Assembly: GCF_037176765.1 (NCBI RefSeq)
Contig: NC_090021.1
Span: forward strand, 192,065,878 to 192,129,877
DNA: 64,000 bases
Direction: 5' to 3'
Source: Anolis sagrei
Taxonomy: Eukaryota; Chordata; Lepidosauria; Squamata; Anolidae
The notes under the pieces: generated by a model
Told to the model about the DNA's origin: nothing
Databases searched by the model: none
Seen by the model: the letters and a program-made list of their open reading frames with translations, nothing else
In this document: piece after piece, positions 11,430 through 40,369 of the stretch
Numbering within the stretch: the stretch's first letter is position 1
Layout of the letters: every line of letters starts with the position of its first letter
Translations under genes and position numbers: made by a program

Positions 11430-13088
11430 ATTATTTATTTATTTATTATTTACTTTGCTTATATACCGCTGTATCTCAAGCCCGAAGGCGACTCACGGCG
11501 GTTCACAAACAGTAAAAACAGTAGAAACAGCAGTGGTTCCATACAACATATAACAATTGACTTAACACATTATCCATAAATTACCAATAAGCAATTACAA
11601 TGCACAATTATTACAAAAAACAACCGTACCCAATCTTCTCATCATCCAAGCGTAGTCCAGGTTCGTCATCCATTGTTCCATTCCTATGTTCCATTACCAG
11701 ATTGCACTAAATTACTCAAACGCCTGCACAAACATCCAGGTCTTCACCTTTTTGCGGAATACCATTAGAGATGGTGCTAGTCTAATGTCCGTAGGAAGGG
11801 CGTTCCACAGCCGAGGAGCCACCACCGAGAAGGCCCTATCTCTCGTCCCCGCCAGCCGAGCTTGAGAAGCAGGCGGGATCGAGAGCAGGGTCTCCCCGGA
11901 AGATCTCAAACTCCTGGTGGGTTCATAGGCAGAGATGCGGTTAGATAGGTAGCTTGGGCCGGAACCGTTTAGGGCTTTAAAGGCCAACGCCAGCACTTTG
12001 AATTCAGCCCGGTAGCAGATCGGTAGCCAGTGGAGTTGGCGCAACAGGGGGGTTGTATGCTCCCTGCGCTCCGCTCCTGTTAAAATCATGGCTGCCGAGC
12101 GTTGGACTAGTTGGAGCTTCCGAGCTGTCTTCAAAGGCAACCCCACGTAGAGAGCATTGCAGTAGTCTAAACGGGATGTAACCAGAGCGTGGACTACCGT
12201 GGCCAAGTCAGACTTCCCAAGGTATGGGCGCAGCTGGCGCACAAGCTTTAGCTGTGCAAATGCTCCCCTGGTCACCACCGAAACCTGGGGTTCCAGGCTC
12301 AGCGATGAGTCCAGGGTCACACCCAAGCTGCGAACCTGCATCTTCAGGGGGAGTGCGGCCCCATCCAACACAGGCTGTAACCCTATGCCCTGTTCGGCCT
12401 TGCGACTGACCAGGAGTACCTCTGTCTTGTCTGGATTCAATTTCAATTTGTTCGCCCTCATCCAGACCGTCACAGCGGCCAGGCACCGGTTCAGGACCTG
12501 GACAGCCCCCTTAGTAGCAGGTGGAAAGGAGTGACAGAGTTGGACATCATCCGCGTACAGATGACACCGTACCCCGAAACTCCGGATGATCTTCCCCAGC
12601 GGCTTCATGTAGATGTTAAACAACATGGGAGACAATATTGAGCCCTGAGGAACCCCACAAGACAATGGTTGTGGGGTTGAACAGGTGTCCCCCAACAACA
12701 CCTTCTGAGATCGACCCTCCAGGAATGACCGGAGCCACTGCAAAACAGTACCTCCAAGACCCATCCCTGCGAGGCATCCCAGAAGGATACCGTGGTCGAC
12801 GGTATCGAAGGCCGCTGAGAGGTCAAGCAGCACCAACAGGGACACACTCCCCCTGTCGAGCTCCCGGCGCAGATCATCCACTAAGGCGACCAAGGCTGTC
12901 TCGGTACCATGTCCCGGCCTAAAGCCAGACTGTGCCGGGTCTAGATAATCCGTGTCTACCAAGAATACCTGGAGTTGTGAGGCCACCACACGTTCCAAGA
13001 CTTTGCCCAAGAAGGGGAGATTGGAAACTGGCCGATAGTTGTCGAATTTAGTGGGGTCCAGTGATGGTTTCCTAATAGTAAGCACCCA
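11430..13088 (-). mobile_element. 5'-truncated L2/CR1-group LINE with open reverse transcriptase frame
   Basis: A 457-residue frame (13085 down to 11712) starts MLTIRKPSLDPTKFDNYRPV and carries the RT core: SGFRPGHGTETALV (53-66), the first catalytic Asp in LLVLLDLSAAFDTVDH (Asp88), CGVPQGSILSPMLFN (143-157) and the YADD box (177-180), then thumb/C-terminal sequence ending KTWMFVQAFE. The 3' UTR continues to GCGGTATATAAGC and (ATTT)n at 11430. The endonuclease and ORF1 are missing, so this is a dead-on-arrival 5'-truncated copy. The intact 457 codons indicate a rather recent insertion. Confidence 0.9.
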
Positions 13089-13400
13089 TCAGCCAAAAGG
13101 AAGAAGTGATTTTAAGAGATTCCCCCTCCATGCTGCTATCTGCTGTATCCCAAAATATATTTTGTGGCATCACAAAGACTACACAAGTGTTGCAAATGGG
13201 GACACCATTTATATCCTCTAGCTTATAGATGGCTATTCAGTGCGTTTTCATGAAGTACACCATGTACTATTTGCCAGACAACAATCAAAGGAAAGAAATA
13301 TGGTTTGATTGGATTGCTCCCACAAGTCATTAAACTCTGTAGTAAACTTGGCAGAATCTGGGACCCTTTGAACAGCCTGTCAATGGCAGATGGTTCAGAA

Positions 13401-13533
13401 CAGGCATGGGCAAACTTCATCCCTCCAGGTGTTTTGGACTTCAATTCCCACAATTCCTAACAGTCTACAAGCTGTTAGAAAGTATGGCAGTTGAAGTGCA
13501 AAACACCTGGAGGGACGAAGTTTGCCATGCCTG
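13401..13533. mobile_element. Palindromic hAT MITE (CAGGCATGGGCAAACTT type)
   Basis: The ends CAGGCATGGGCAAACTTCAT and ACGAAGTTTGCCATGCCTG are inverted repeats, continuing through CCTCCAGGTGTTTTGGACTT. Flanks GTTCAGAA and GTCTAGAA look like a decayed 8-base target duplication. It is the same family as 51236-51352. Confidence 0.8.
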
Positions 13534-13542
13534 GTCTAGAAT

Positions 13543-13677
13543 TATTATTATTTTTGTCGTGTCAGGAACGACCTGAGAGGGAGCTCATCCACCTCTCTCC
13601 AGATTCAAACCTATGACCTGTCGGTCTTCAGTCCTGCTGGCACAGGGGTTTAACCCACTACGCCACCGGGGGCTCCT
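13543..13677 (-). mobile_element. Truncated tRNA-derived SINE beside a MITE
   Basis: It reads (reverse) GGAGCCCCCGGTGGCGTAGT ... TCGTTCCTGACACGACAAAA with most of the body deleted. Exact 11-base flanks TGGTCTAGAAT (13532-13542 and 13678-13688) are its target duplication and overlap the last base and target duplication of the neighbouring MITE. Confidence 0.8.
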
Positions 13678-13688
13678 TGGTCTAGAAT

Positions 13689-15640
13689 GATAGGAGCTAA
13701 GTAGGAGCTGACTGGAACAACAGTCCTAGTAAGGGCGCTTCCAGACATGACAGAAATGAACTCCAAAATGGGTTCCTACAACGCTCCCCCCAAAATGGGT
13801 TTTCCCTGTTGGGTGTCCCCATGCCCTCCTGGTAACTTCTGGGAGGGCATGAGGCCACCCAAATCACCCACAAAAGCCTTTAGAATAAATAAAACCTTAC
13901 TGAGCCACCATGCCAGGAAGTGGGGGGAGGAGAAAAATCGCTCCTCTCCCAACCCCACCCAAATAACTGTTGTGTCATTTCTACATGCCAGGAGGCCTGC
14001 CAGAGAGGAGGAATGGCAGCCCAGTAAATTTTTATTTTATTTTAAAGACTTGGGAGGGTTGGGAAAGGAGTGGACTTTTGGAAGCCTGGTGAAGTGAGAT
14101 GGGTGTGGGAACTGGATCCCGGGAGTACCCAGTAGTCAGTCCTCACAGAGCCCATACCCCATTAGACCCAGGCCTTTCAGGAACACCCGGATCTAATGGG
14201 GTATTTAATCAATTAGTGTTTTCATGCTTTGTCACAAATTAATCCTTTTTTACCTGAGACCGATTGGACACCTCAGGTAAAAGTCTGTCAGGGTCCGCAT
14301 TTTAGGCCCTGTTTGGAAGGGTTCTGTAAGATCATTTCCTGGGGAAGCAGGATCTACAGAATTACTACATGGGTGATCATCTCAACATGTGTGTGGCTAA
14401 ACACACAAGCCACATTAAACCCTGCCCCAGATGTCGTTGATTACATGAAAATAGGTGAGTGTACTCACTGAAATCCTAAAGAGGACACTGTTTGACTTCC
14501 TGGACATCTTTGCCTCTCAGAGAAATTGGTTGTCAAGCTTTCACGAAGGTTTCTACTGGCAACAAGTATGTTCTGGCTGTTTGCACCTTCAGCTTTCCCA
14601 CTGAATCCTTGTCTTTGCTGCTCCTGTTGCTTTCACTACCATCTTACTTTCTTGAAAACATGGGGTTGATTGGGTGGCACCAATTGGTGACTGGTCAGTT
14701 GGGGACAGGGGTTGTTGAAGTGGGGCATCTGGGCCAAGGAGAGAGGGACCACCACTGGGAAAAGGTACTTCAGATTCTGATTATATGTGCATCTTAGCAG
14801 CAGGTCTCCAGAGCAACAAGGGCTCTATGGGAAGAGTGAGGAGCAGACAATTTGCCTCAGTGATGGTAATGTTAAAGTCAGCCTTGTAGTTGAGAAAGGC
14901 TATGCCAGCAGAGCACAAACATCAACAGCTTCTGTGAAGTAAGCAAGGCCTCGAGTACCATACTAGTGGCATTCTGCATGTTGCATCTCAGGATCATCCT
15001 GAAAGGTCCACTACCAGAAGGTAGGTCAAAGGACAGCTATGAATGGGAGACACTTCCATCAATGAGGCAGACAATTAGACAGCCGTGGCCTTATCCTGTG
15101 GCATCAACAAATTGGTTTTCTATCTCTGTGGCCTGAGGTTCATCTGAAAGTGGCATGCGTAGAAGACAGGAATGGCTGCTTGCCTGAAGTCAATGACTTC
15201 AGATGAACCTTCTCAGCCAAGAGTCTTGCATGTCCATGCAGAAATAAAACAGTGAAATGGTTTAAAGAGGGAATGAGAGGTTAATGTGGGATTCAATTGA
15301 TTCAGTTTACCCATATGACACATTTTGAGAATATATGTTGAAGACATTTAAACATCTGTTTTACTGACTTGTATGCTGATGGTGATGATAACAATGGTAA
15401 TTAATTTTAATGTTTTTTTTTAAAAAAATAACTCAAACATTAATTTTAATAACAAATGGCAATCCCAAACAAATTATGGAGGTTAAACCTATGAACCAAA
15501 TGCTCCCTCTTGTGGCTAAAGTATACTATTTCTTCAGATGCTTGTTTCTCCCAGAATCATATTGATTTCCTGGGAGCTCTTAGATGGCTGCCCACAAAAA
15601 GCATTTGAACAGGCCTTCCCTTCCCCTCATCAATGAGTTA
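13689..15640. other. Intergenic stretch without a gene
   Basis: No gene recognised. Open frames of up to 116 codons lack conserved motifs. Nothing repetitive is obvious except near the end. Confidence 0.45.
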
Positions 15641-15717
15641 GAGAGAGGGAGGGAGGAGAAGGAGGAGGAGGAGGAAGTGGAGGTGGTGGAGGTGGAGGTG
15701 GAGGTGGAGGTGGAGGT
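15641..15717. repeat. Purine-rich GGA/GGAGGT tandem repeat
   Basis: GAGAGAGGGAGGGAGGAGAA followed by (GGA)n and (GGAGGT)n, all purine apart from T. Open frames in it are artefacts of the repeat. Confidence 0.9.
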
Positions 15718-16252
15718 AAGGAAAACACATAGGAGGGCAAGTGGAAGGCAGTGTAGATGCAGCGTAGATAGTCAGACCTAAGGCCACAGGGCAACAGGAC
15801 GTATACTAATTCCAAGGAGAAAGGAAGAAACTACCCTAGTGGTTATATACACAATATAAATCCATAGGAACAATAAAGTCACATCGTATTTGTCAATTTA
15901 TAACAACAATGAAAGAGAAATGTATACAGTTAACATTTTACTAATATCATTTTTGCCTGAATCAGTGTGACATGTTAAACCCAGACATATAATCCTTGTG
16001 CCCATATACCATATAAATTAATTTGGTTCAAATGCCAGCTGAATTCCATTCAAACATGGTCTGTTATCTCCCTGGTGAGGCAGAGAATTTATTCATTTTC
16101 CAAATGAATATTTATGTATTTTAGAGCATGCATATTTTGGAGGAAGAGTCTGGTTATGTTAGTAATTTTATGTGGCACAGAGACAAAATCAGAACTTTGC
16201 CAAAATTGGTTTGTGTTTATGGTGAATTGTGAATTGAGGTTTGTTTGTGTTT

Positions 16253-16575
16253 GCGGTGGTGCAGCGGGTTAAACCACTGAGCTGCTGAACTTGCTGACCA
16301 AAAGGTTGGTGGTTCGAATCCGAGGAGCAGGGTGTGCCCTTGCTGTTAGGCCCAGCTTCTGCCAACCTAGAAGTTTGAAAACATGCAAATGTGAGTAGAT
16401 TAATAGCTGCCACTCTGGCGGAAGGTAACAGCGCTCCATGTAGTCATGCTAGCCACATGAACTTGGAGGTATCTATGGACAATGGAGGCTCTTTGGCTTA
16501 GAAATGGAGATGAGCACCACTCCCAGAGTTGGGCACAACTAGACTTAATGTCAGGGGAAAACCTTTACCTTTACC
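16253..16575 (+). mobile_element. Full-length Sauria-type SINE
   Basis: tRNA-like head (GCAGCGGGTTAAACCACTGA, GGTTGGTGGTTCGAATCCGA), central AACATGCAAATGTGAGTAGA and AATGGAGATGAGCACCACTC, then the Bov-B-like tail TGTCAGGGGAAAACCTTTAC with (CTTTAC) repeats. TTGTGTTT flanks it on both sides (16245-16252 and 16576-16583). Confidence 0.88.
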
Positions 16576-17221
16576 TTGTGTTTTTGAAAAAGTGTGACAA
16601 CATGGTGACCGGAGGTGCTGTTTAAAATAAGACATCCCAGTTTTAAGGCAGGACTTTCACTGGTTTCATCCACCACAACCATGGCCTTTAAGACTTTCAA
16701 TTAGACTTTTTGAGGATTGGAATTGGGATAGTCCACTTTCACACAGCATGTTTATTTAAGCCCCAAAACAAGAGTTGGGGAAAATAACCCTAAAGCCTTA
16801 TTTCATCTCACAGCTGTCTGGATTTTGAAAAAAACGTTTATGACTAGACCTGTAAACATAAGGCTGATTATACATACAGCTATTTCTGAATGTCCTAGTT
16901 TTGCAATTGGTATTAAAATATATCCATGCACATATCTACATCAGCATGTATGTTTGATTTCTCTTTTCTGCTTTCAGTCTCAAATTAACATACACTGATG
17001 ACAATCTTCCAATGAAAATCTCCTGAAGTCACCAGGCCAAGCGGGTTAATATAAAAGGAAGTTTTATTGCAATCATTGGCAATTAATTACTCCAAGTACA
17101 TGTAATTAAAACTGAAGTAGTAGTTTTACACCACATCCCTCTCCCCACCTCATTCACACTGTGGCATGTGAAACTTAGACAAAAAGAATCCTGACTGTAA
17201 GCCAGAGAGACTTTGGCTTGG

Positions 17222-17289
17222 CAAAAAATAGATTATTCCCCTTCCAAACTGGTATGCTGGCTTTCAGCTGCTGTCCCCATCAGCAGGTG
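17222..17289 (+). promoter_or_regulatory. Candidate CHRNA1 muscle promoter elements: two E-boxes and a MEF2-like site
   Basis: CAGCTG at 17265-17270 and CAGGTG at 17284-17289 are both good MyoD/myogenin E-boxes, 19 bases apart and 98-123 bases upstream of the ATG. CAAAAAATAG at 17222-17231 differs by one base from the MEF2 consensus. Paired E-boxes just upstream of the start are known for the chicken alpha-1 gene. No clear TATA box is seen. The functional role is inferred from position and motif. Confidence 0.6.
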
Positions 17290-17387
17290 CTATGAAACAA
17301 TAACTGTGTGGTCACATTTCCCAAGCACCAGCTTTGGGAAAAGCAGTGCTCTATTCAGAGTTTTTCTGAAGCCCTTAAAGAAAAGCA

Positions 17388-35513
<18,126 letters not shown>

Positions 35514-35860
35514 AAACAGGAAGCCCTGAGAGATGGCTTGGATCCTCAAGCAAATGAACTTCGGAAACTTTACAGAAGGAAAGTTTCTCACTTCTCCTTC
35601 CTTTTGCAAAAATCTTTCAAGATCTTCAGTGCCAGGAGGACAAGCCACAGACCTTTCTTCAATGAAAGCCTTACATTTACTTATAGCATGAACTAGCTTA
35701 AACTGGTGTCCTTATATTTTAATGTTGCCATTCTGTATCCTTTCCTTTAATATTTCATAAGAAATAACTCTGAACATCACATTTAAAATATTGTTTGATT
35801 CATTGCTATTGATACAGGAATTCACACATTAAATGCTGAAGAACATAATTTCAGCATCAC
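35514..35860 (+). other. CHRNA1: CHRNA1 3' UTR with candidate polyadenylation signal
   Basis: The sequence after the stop is non-repetitive. It contains ATTAAA at 35828-35833, the nearest plausible poly(A) hexamer. No AATAAA is seen in the first 350 bases. The end is a guess; a later ATTAAA near 36140 lies inside a transposon. Confidence 0.45.
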
Positions 35861-35942
35861 CTCTGCAGCTTGCTGAAAAGAAATTGGAATATTTATTGTT
35901 GTTAAATCACTAAGTGGATGCACCAAAGAGAAAGTGGGGGTT

Positions 35943-35970
35943 CTCCTCCTCCTCCTCCTCCTCCTCCTCT
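35943..35970. repeat. (CTC)n microsatellite downstream of CHRNA1
   Basis: CTC tandem tract about 430 bases after the stop codon. Confidence 0.95.
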
Positions 35971-36061
35971 TGTGCATTTAAAGATATGCTCTACAATGGT
36001 TTATTTCCCTGCCTCTTGCTCATTTGTAGTCTTGGGAAATTTACACAGCCCTGAGTGATAA

Positions 36062-37177
36062 CACTATGTAACACAATTTTGCTACCTGGGTTATAAATGT
36101 CATTTCCTAATTGGTTCTATCTTAAAAACATGGAAAAAGTTTATTAAACTCCAAAAACTTTGTTTTTGCGGGACAGCCTACACCTCATTTTGCTCTAGTT
36201 TTTCCATATTTATTTATCGTGTCAAAAGCAAATTGTGAATACAATTATAATGTATAAAAAACTACAAAACTTGGCATTATATTAAATTCCCTTTGACCAG
36301 AAGTTGGCCACTTCAAGTGCCTCTGGTGTCACTGTGAGAAGGTCCTCTGCTGTGTATGTGGTAGGGCTCAAACTGCATTGTAATAGGTGGTCTGTGCTCT
36401 TCTCCACACTCACGTGTCGTGGATTCCACTTTGTGACCCCTTTTTCTTAAGGTTGCCTCTGCATCTTGTGGTGCCAGAGCACAGTCTGTTCATCACCTTC
36501 CAAGTTGCCCAGTCTTCTGTGTGCCCAGGGGGGAGTCTCTCATTCAGTATCAGCTATGGCTTGAGGATCCAGGTTATAGCCTGCCACTTTTGGACTTTCA
36601 ATTGCTGAAGTGTTTCTGTGAGTATCTCCGTATACCTTAGGAAGCTGTTTCTTGATTTAAAGCATTGGCGTGCTGGCTGATATCCGAACAGAGGATGGGC
36701 CGGAGATGTCAATGCCTTGGTCCTTTCATTACTGGCTACTACTTCCCGACTGATGTCAGGTGGTGCAATACTGTCTAAACAGTGTAATTTCTCCAGTGGT
36801 ATGGGGTGTAGACATCTTGTAATAATTAAGAATGTCTCATTAACAGCAACATTCCCTATATTCCACACTGGGCATGCGTACTCCTCAGCTGAGTAGCAAA
36901 GCACAAGGGCAGATGTCTTCACTGTGACTGATTGTGATCCACAGGTTGCCCCAGTAGGCTTTCGTCTAATATTATTTCTATCACTCACTTTTTGCTTGAT
37001 ATTCAAGCAGTGCTACTTATAAGTCAGAGCACTTTAAAAAAAATCTCATAGAGTCTCAACCAATTCAACATAGTTTCTGAAGTGTAACAACTACTTTCAA
37101 GGTAAGTATAGCACAATTAAACAGGAAATAACACCTTCAAACCAGGAACCATTTTTTTCTCCAAATTTGACATAGTG
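36062..37177. mobile_element. DNA transposon with CACTATGTAAC termini, split by a LINE
   Basis: Left part 36062-36198 begins CACTATGTAACACAATTTTG. Right part about 37039-37177 ends CAAATTTGACATAGTG. Both match the two halves of the copy at 53121-53830 (AAAGTTTATTAAACT...AAAACTTTGTTTTTG; GAGTCTCAACCAATTCAACA; CAATTAAACAGGAAATAACA). No transposase is recognisable. Confidence 0.7.
36199..37038 (-). mobile_element. LINE 3' fragment inserted in the DNA transposon
   Basis: A 150-residue minus frame (37006 to 36554) contains KTSALVLCYSAEEYACPVW, ITRCLHPIPLEKLHCLDSI and APPDISREVVASNERTKA, a known post-RT block of a vertebrate LINE family. The 3' UTR ends AATTTGCTTTTGACACGATA with a short ATAAATA tail. 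Clade not assigned. Confidence 0.65.
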
Positions 37178-37961
37178 ATGAGTTTTCATTTAGTACATTC
37201 CCTATTATCTTTAAAATTAGTGGGTAAGGGAAGCTTGGTGTAACTCTATCAGAATAATTTGGTTGTTACACAATAAAACAATTTTATTGTGCCGATAGGG
37301 GAGGGGCATGGCCAGGAGAAACTTCCATGGTTGACTACCTCTGAGCATCAAAGTTCCCCTGGGACAGTTGCCCCAATCTGCCTAATGTTAGGATTGGCCT
37401 TGCAAAACTATACCCTATATTGTGTTTGCTCACATACCTATCCAATTCCTGCTTACTCAGAAATCCCTTCCTTTCATGTTGTCAAGTAACAAAATGTCTT
37501 GGCTTGCAAGTCAGTAACAATTTATGTCTTCTACATATGGCACTTCCAAGTAAACTTGAGTGTCAGGTCAGGGAGAGAGGCAACCACATGAACACAGTGC
37601 ACAGAGACATATGCCTCTGTCACCAAGTGGAGTGACTTTTGAATCTTCCTTCATCACACTGCTGATAGGGACAGTATTTCCTACCAGTTGTGTGTGAAGG
37701 AGGTGCAGGAGAACTGATAGGGCATTCATACCTCCAGTGGAGGGGTGCCCTATCCATGATTGACCTCACTTGAGTATCAATGTTCCCCTGAGATAGCAAT
37801 CTCATTCTGTCCAAGGGTAGGCCCTGTCTTGCAGAATTGTACTCACATATTAGTTCAGCTCCTACTTACTTAGAAGTCACTGCCTCTTCTATCAACAATA
37901 CGTTTCATTAAGTATATTTCCATGATACAGTGCAGCCCCCTTGTCCACAGATTTTATATCC
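37178..37961. other. Intergenic stretch without a gene
   Basis: A pair of weakly similar sequences (37560-37640 and 37700-37830: CATGAACACAGTG... / CACTTGAGTATCAATGTTCC against TCTGAGCATCAAAGTTCCCC at 37340) suggests an old local duplication. No coding sequence. Confidence 0.4.
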
Positions 37962-37975
37962 ATGGGTTGCTGTGA

Positions 37976-38189
37976 GTTTTTAGGGCTGTATGGCCATGTT
38001 CCAGAAGCATTTTCTCCTGACCTTTCACCCACATCTATGGTAGGCATCCTCAGAGGTTGTGAGGTCCTCACAACCTCTGCCATAGATGTGGGTGAAACAT
38101 CAGGAGAGAATGCTTCTGGAATATGGCCATACAGCCTGAAAAACTCACAGCAACCCAGTGATTCCGGCCATGAAAGCCTTAGACAACAT
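37976..38189. mobile_element. Foldback unit made of two inverted Penelope-like 3' ends
   Basis: Left arm GTTGCTGTGAGTTTTTAGGG...CTCAGAGGTTGTGAGG meets its inverted copy TCCTCACAACCTC...CTCACAGCAACCCAGTGATT CCGGCCATGAAAGCC. The right arm is longer. Flanks TTTTATATCCATGG (37962-37975) and TTTTATATTCATGG (38190-38203) are a 14-base target duplication with one mismatch. Confidence 0.85.
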
Positions 38190-38203
38190 TTTTATATTCA
38201 TGG

Positions 38204-39520
38204 TTTTACTTACTACCACTCCAAAAAATATTCCCCTTGGGAGTGTTTGTGAGCCTTTCTAGGTCCTCCAATACTATTCTATGGTATGCTTCTATCCCAG
38301 GTATAGTAAACAAAAAAAAAATAACTAGGGGTCTGTTTTATCAGCAATTTAAGATTTCCATTTCCATGGGGAGACTTGGAACATATTCCATGCAGATATG
38401 GGGGCTGTACTGTATCTTCTTGAAAACCTTGAGTCCCAGTGTGATACTGACAAACCTCTTGATCTTCTTTGCACTATTCTCAGTCCATCATGGATAAACC
38501 AGGCTGTTTAGGGAGGGCATGGATGCCTCCTCTGTTCATGGCAATGTGCGGCAGGGAAGACATAAGCAGATCAACTGACTCCAGTCCCAAAGCTACGTGA
38601 AGAATTTTCTCAGACAGCAGCTACATGAGCAAAACTTATTTAGCTTCTTTTTACGGGATGTTCTTAGGACATATGCTGAAAACATCTAAGCAACCATTAT
38701 ACTGTGCTCTAACTCTAGGAGGATTTAAATAGTCACCCCATTTCACCCCCCAAAATTAGATCAACAGAAATATTAACCAAACACATTCTGCAGGCCATCA
38801 GACTTGTGAATCACTCACTCCCTCTTGTGGCTAAAAAACAGTCTTTCTGTATATGTCATACTATTGACTTATGTAACTCCAGCTTTCAATGATACACTGC
38901 TTTGATGGAAATGACAGGCTTCCACTACATGCGATAGATCTGATAGGCTTCTACTACAAACTTTCATCAGTGTGAGGTCCCTTAGGATGGGTTTAAAAGC
39001 CTTTAATCAAGGGGAAATCATATAAATATATGTCATCCGTTGTCATTTAAACATCTGTCTTCGTGTCATCCCCCTTTGCCTTAGATTCTGCAAGCTATGT
39101 TGTCATTAGCAATGTGCCTTCAATTTGGTGGTAGGTCTGAATCAATATTGTGTTCTCACAAGTGACATGAATTAAATCAGGAATAGGGAACATATGGCCC
39201 TCCAGATGTTATTGGATTGCAGCTCCCATCTTCCCTCACTGTTGGATGTGCCATTTTTAGTCATTTTTCCATTCTTGACTTGAACCCTACTGAGAAAAAT
39301 TGAAGCTACAGGCAAGACAACACCCATATCGATTCAAAGGAAATTTCGTTTGTAAAGGGAGAAGAAATATACGAATGAGAAAAATCAACGTAAACATATG
39401 CAACCAAAGTCTTACTGAAGTTGAAAACTTGCCTCTTTGAGCAAGCTTTTGAGAATACAGGTGAATAGATAACATGAAACTACGAGTGATGAACTTAGAA
39501 TGGCTAGACGATGTTACTGG
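38204..39520. other. Intergenic stretch without a gene
   Basis: No gene recognised. A short MITE-like piece, ATGGCCCTCCAGATGTTATT GGATTGCAGCTCCCATC, is at about 39190. Confidence 0.4.
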
Positions 39521-39717
39521 AAATCGATTCTAACAGGATGACACTGGAGACTACATGTTTTATTGTCATTTATATATGTTTTATATGGTTATGCTGATAG
39601 TTTTAAATTGCTTTTTTATGAATGTATGGCATTGAATTAGTGCCAACCTGTAACCCACCTTGAGTCGCCATATGGCTGAGAAAGGCGGGCTATAAATATC
39701 GTAAATAAATGAATAAA
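39360..39717 (+). mobile_element. L2/CR1-group LINE 3' end, degraded
   Basis: TGTAACCCACCTTGAGTCGC CATATGGCTGAGAAAGGCGG GCTATAAATAT with an (AATA)n tail. The preceding part resembles an eroded RT C-terminus (AAACTTGCCTCTTTGAGCAA). Confidence 0.65.
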
Positions 39718-39830
39718 TAAAGACTGCTGGTCCTCATCAAAACTACAAATCCTATGATCCCATAGCATTGATCCATGGTAGTTAAAATGGTGCCAATTAC
39801 ATTCATTCTTTAGTGTAGATACATCCTGAG
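39718..39830. mobile_element. MITE right half
   Basis: AAACTACAAATCCTATGATC CCATAGCATTG, GGTAGTTAAAATGGTGCC and TTAGTGTAGATACATCCTG match the right arm of the family at 5147. Confidence 0.55.
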
Positions 39831-40192
39831 TCACAGCTGGTGGGGCTTCCTTGGTTCTCTCTTGGAGGAGGGTTCTTTTGCAAAGGGCTCTGACAGTTTA
39901 CTGGGTCTTGAGCAAGTCATCTTACATGGCATCTCTCATATATCACAGAGTGAACCTCAGACAATAAGTAATATGATTAACAACTGCGTTTTAACATGTA
40001 TTTATCTTTTACAAATATTTTTGTACAGCCTTCCATCATATATCCAGGGATGTTTCCAAGCAAGAATTAAATCATTAAAATGTTTAAAAATGAACAAGTA
40101 TATCCCCTCTTATCCACAAATTCAGAATCCATGGTTTCCCTTATCCATGCCCCCAGAACATTTCCCTTCAATGTTATTCTATGATAAGTGTT

Positions 40193-40346
40193 CATAGAAT
40201 CATAGAATCAAAGAGTTGGAAGAGACCTCATGGGCCATCCAGTCCAACCCCCTGCCAAGAAGCAGGAATATTGCATTCAAATCACCCCTGACAGATGGCC
40301 ATCCAGCCTCTGTTTAAAAGCTTCCAAAGAAGGAGCCTCCACCACA
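40193..40346 (-). mobile_element. CR1 3' end, recent
   Basis: TAGAATCATAGAATCAAAGA is the reverse of the CR1 terminal repeat, then GAGACCTCATGGGCCATCCA GTCCAACCCCCTGCC and AGATGGCCATCCAGCCTCTG. Breaks off at CTCCACCACA. Confidence 0.85.
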
Positions 40347-40369
40347 CAAAGCACCTTCAAAATGCAGGG

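Noticed and set aside
15584-15815. Proline-rich or Glu/Val-rich small proteins
   Set aside because: They are translations of a purine-rich tandem repeat.
16253-16400. A tRNA gene at SINE heads
   Set aside because: A- and B-box-like sequences exist but no full cloverleaf; they are SINE promoters.
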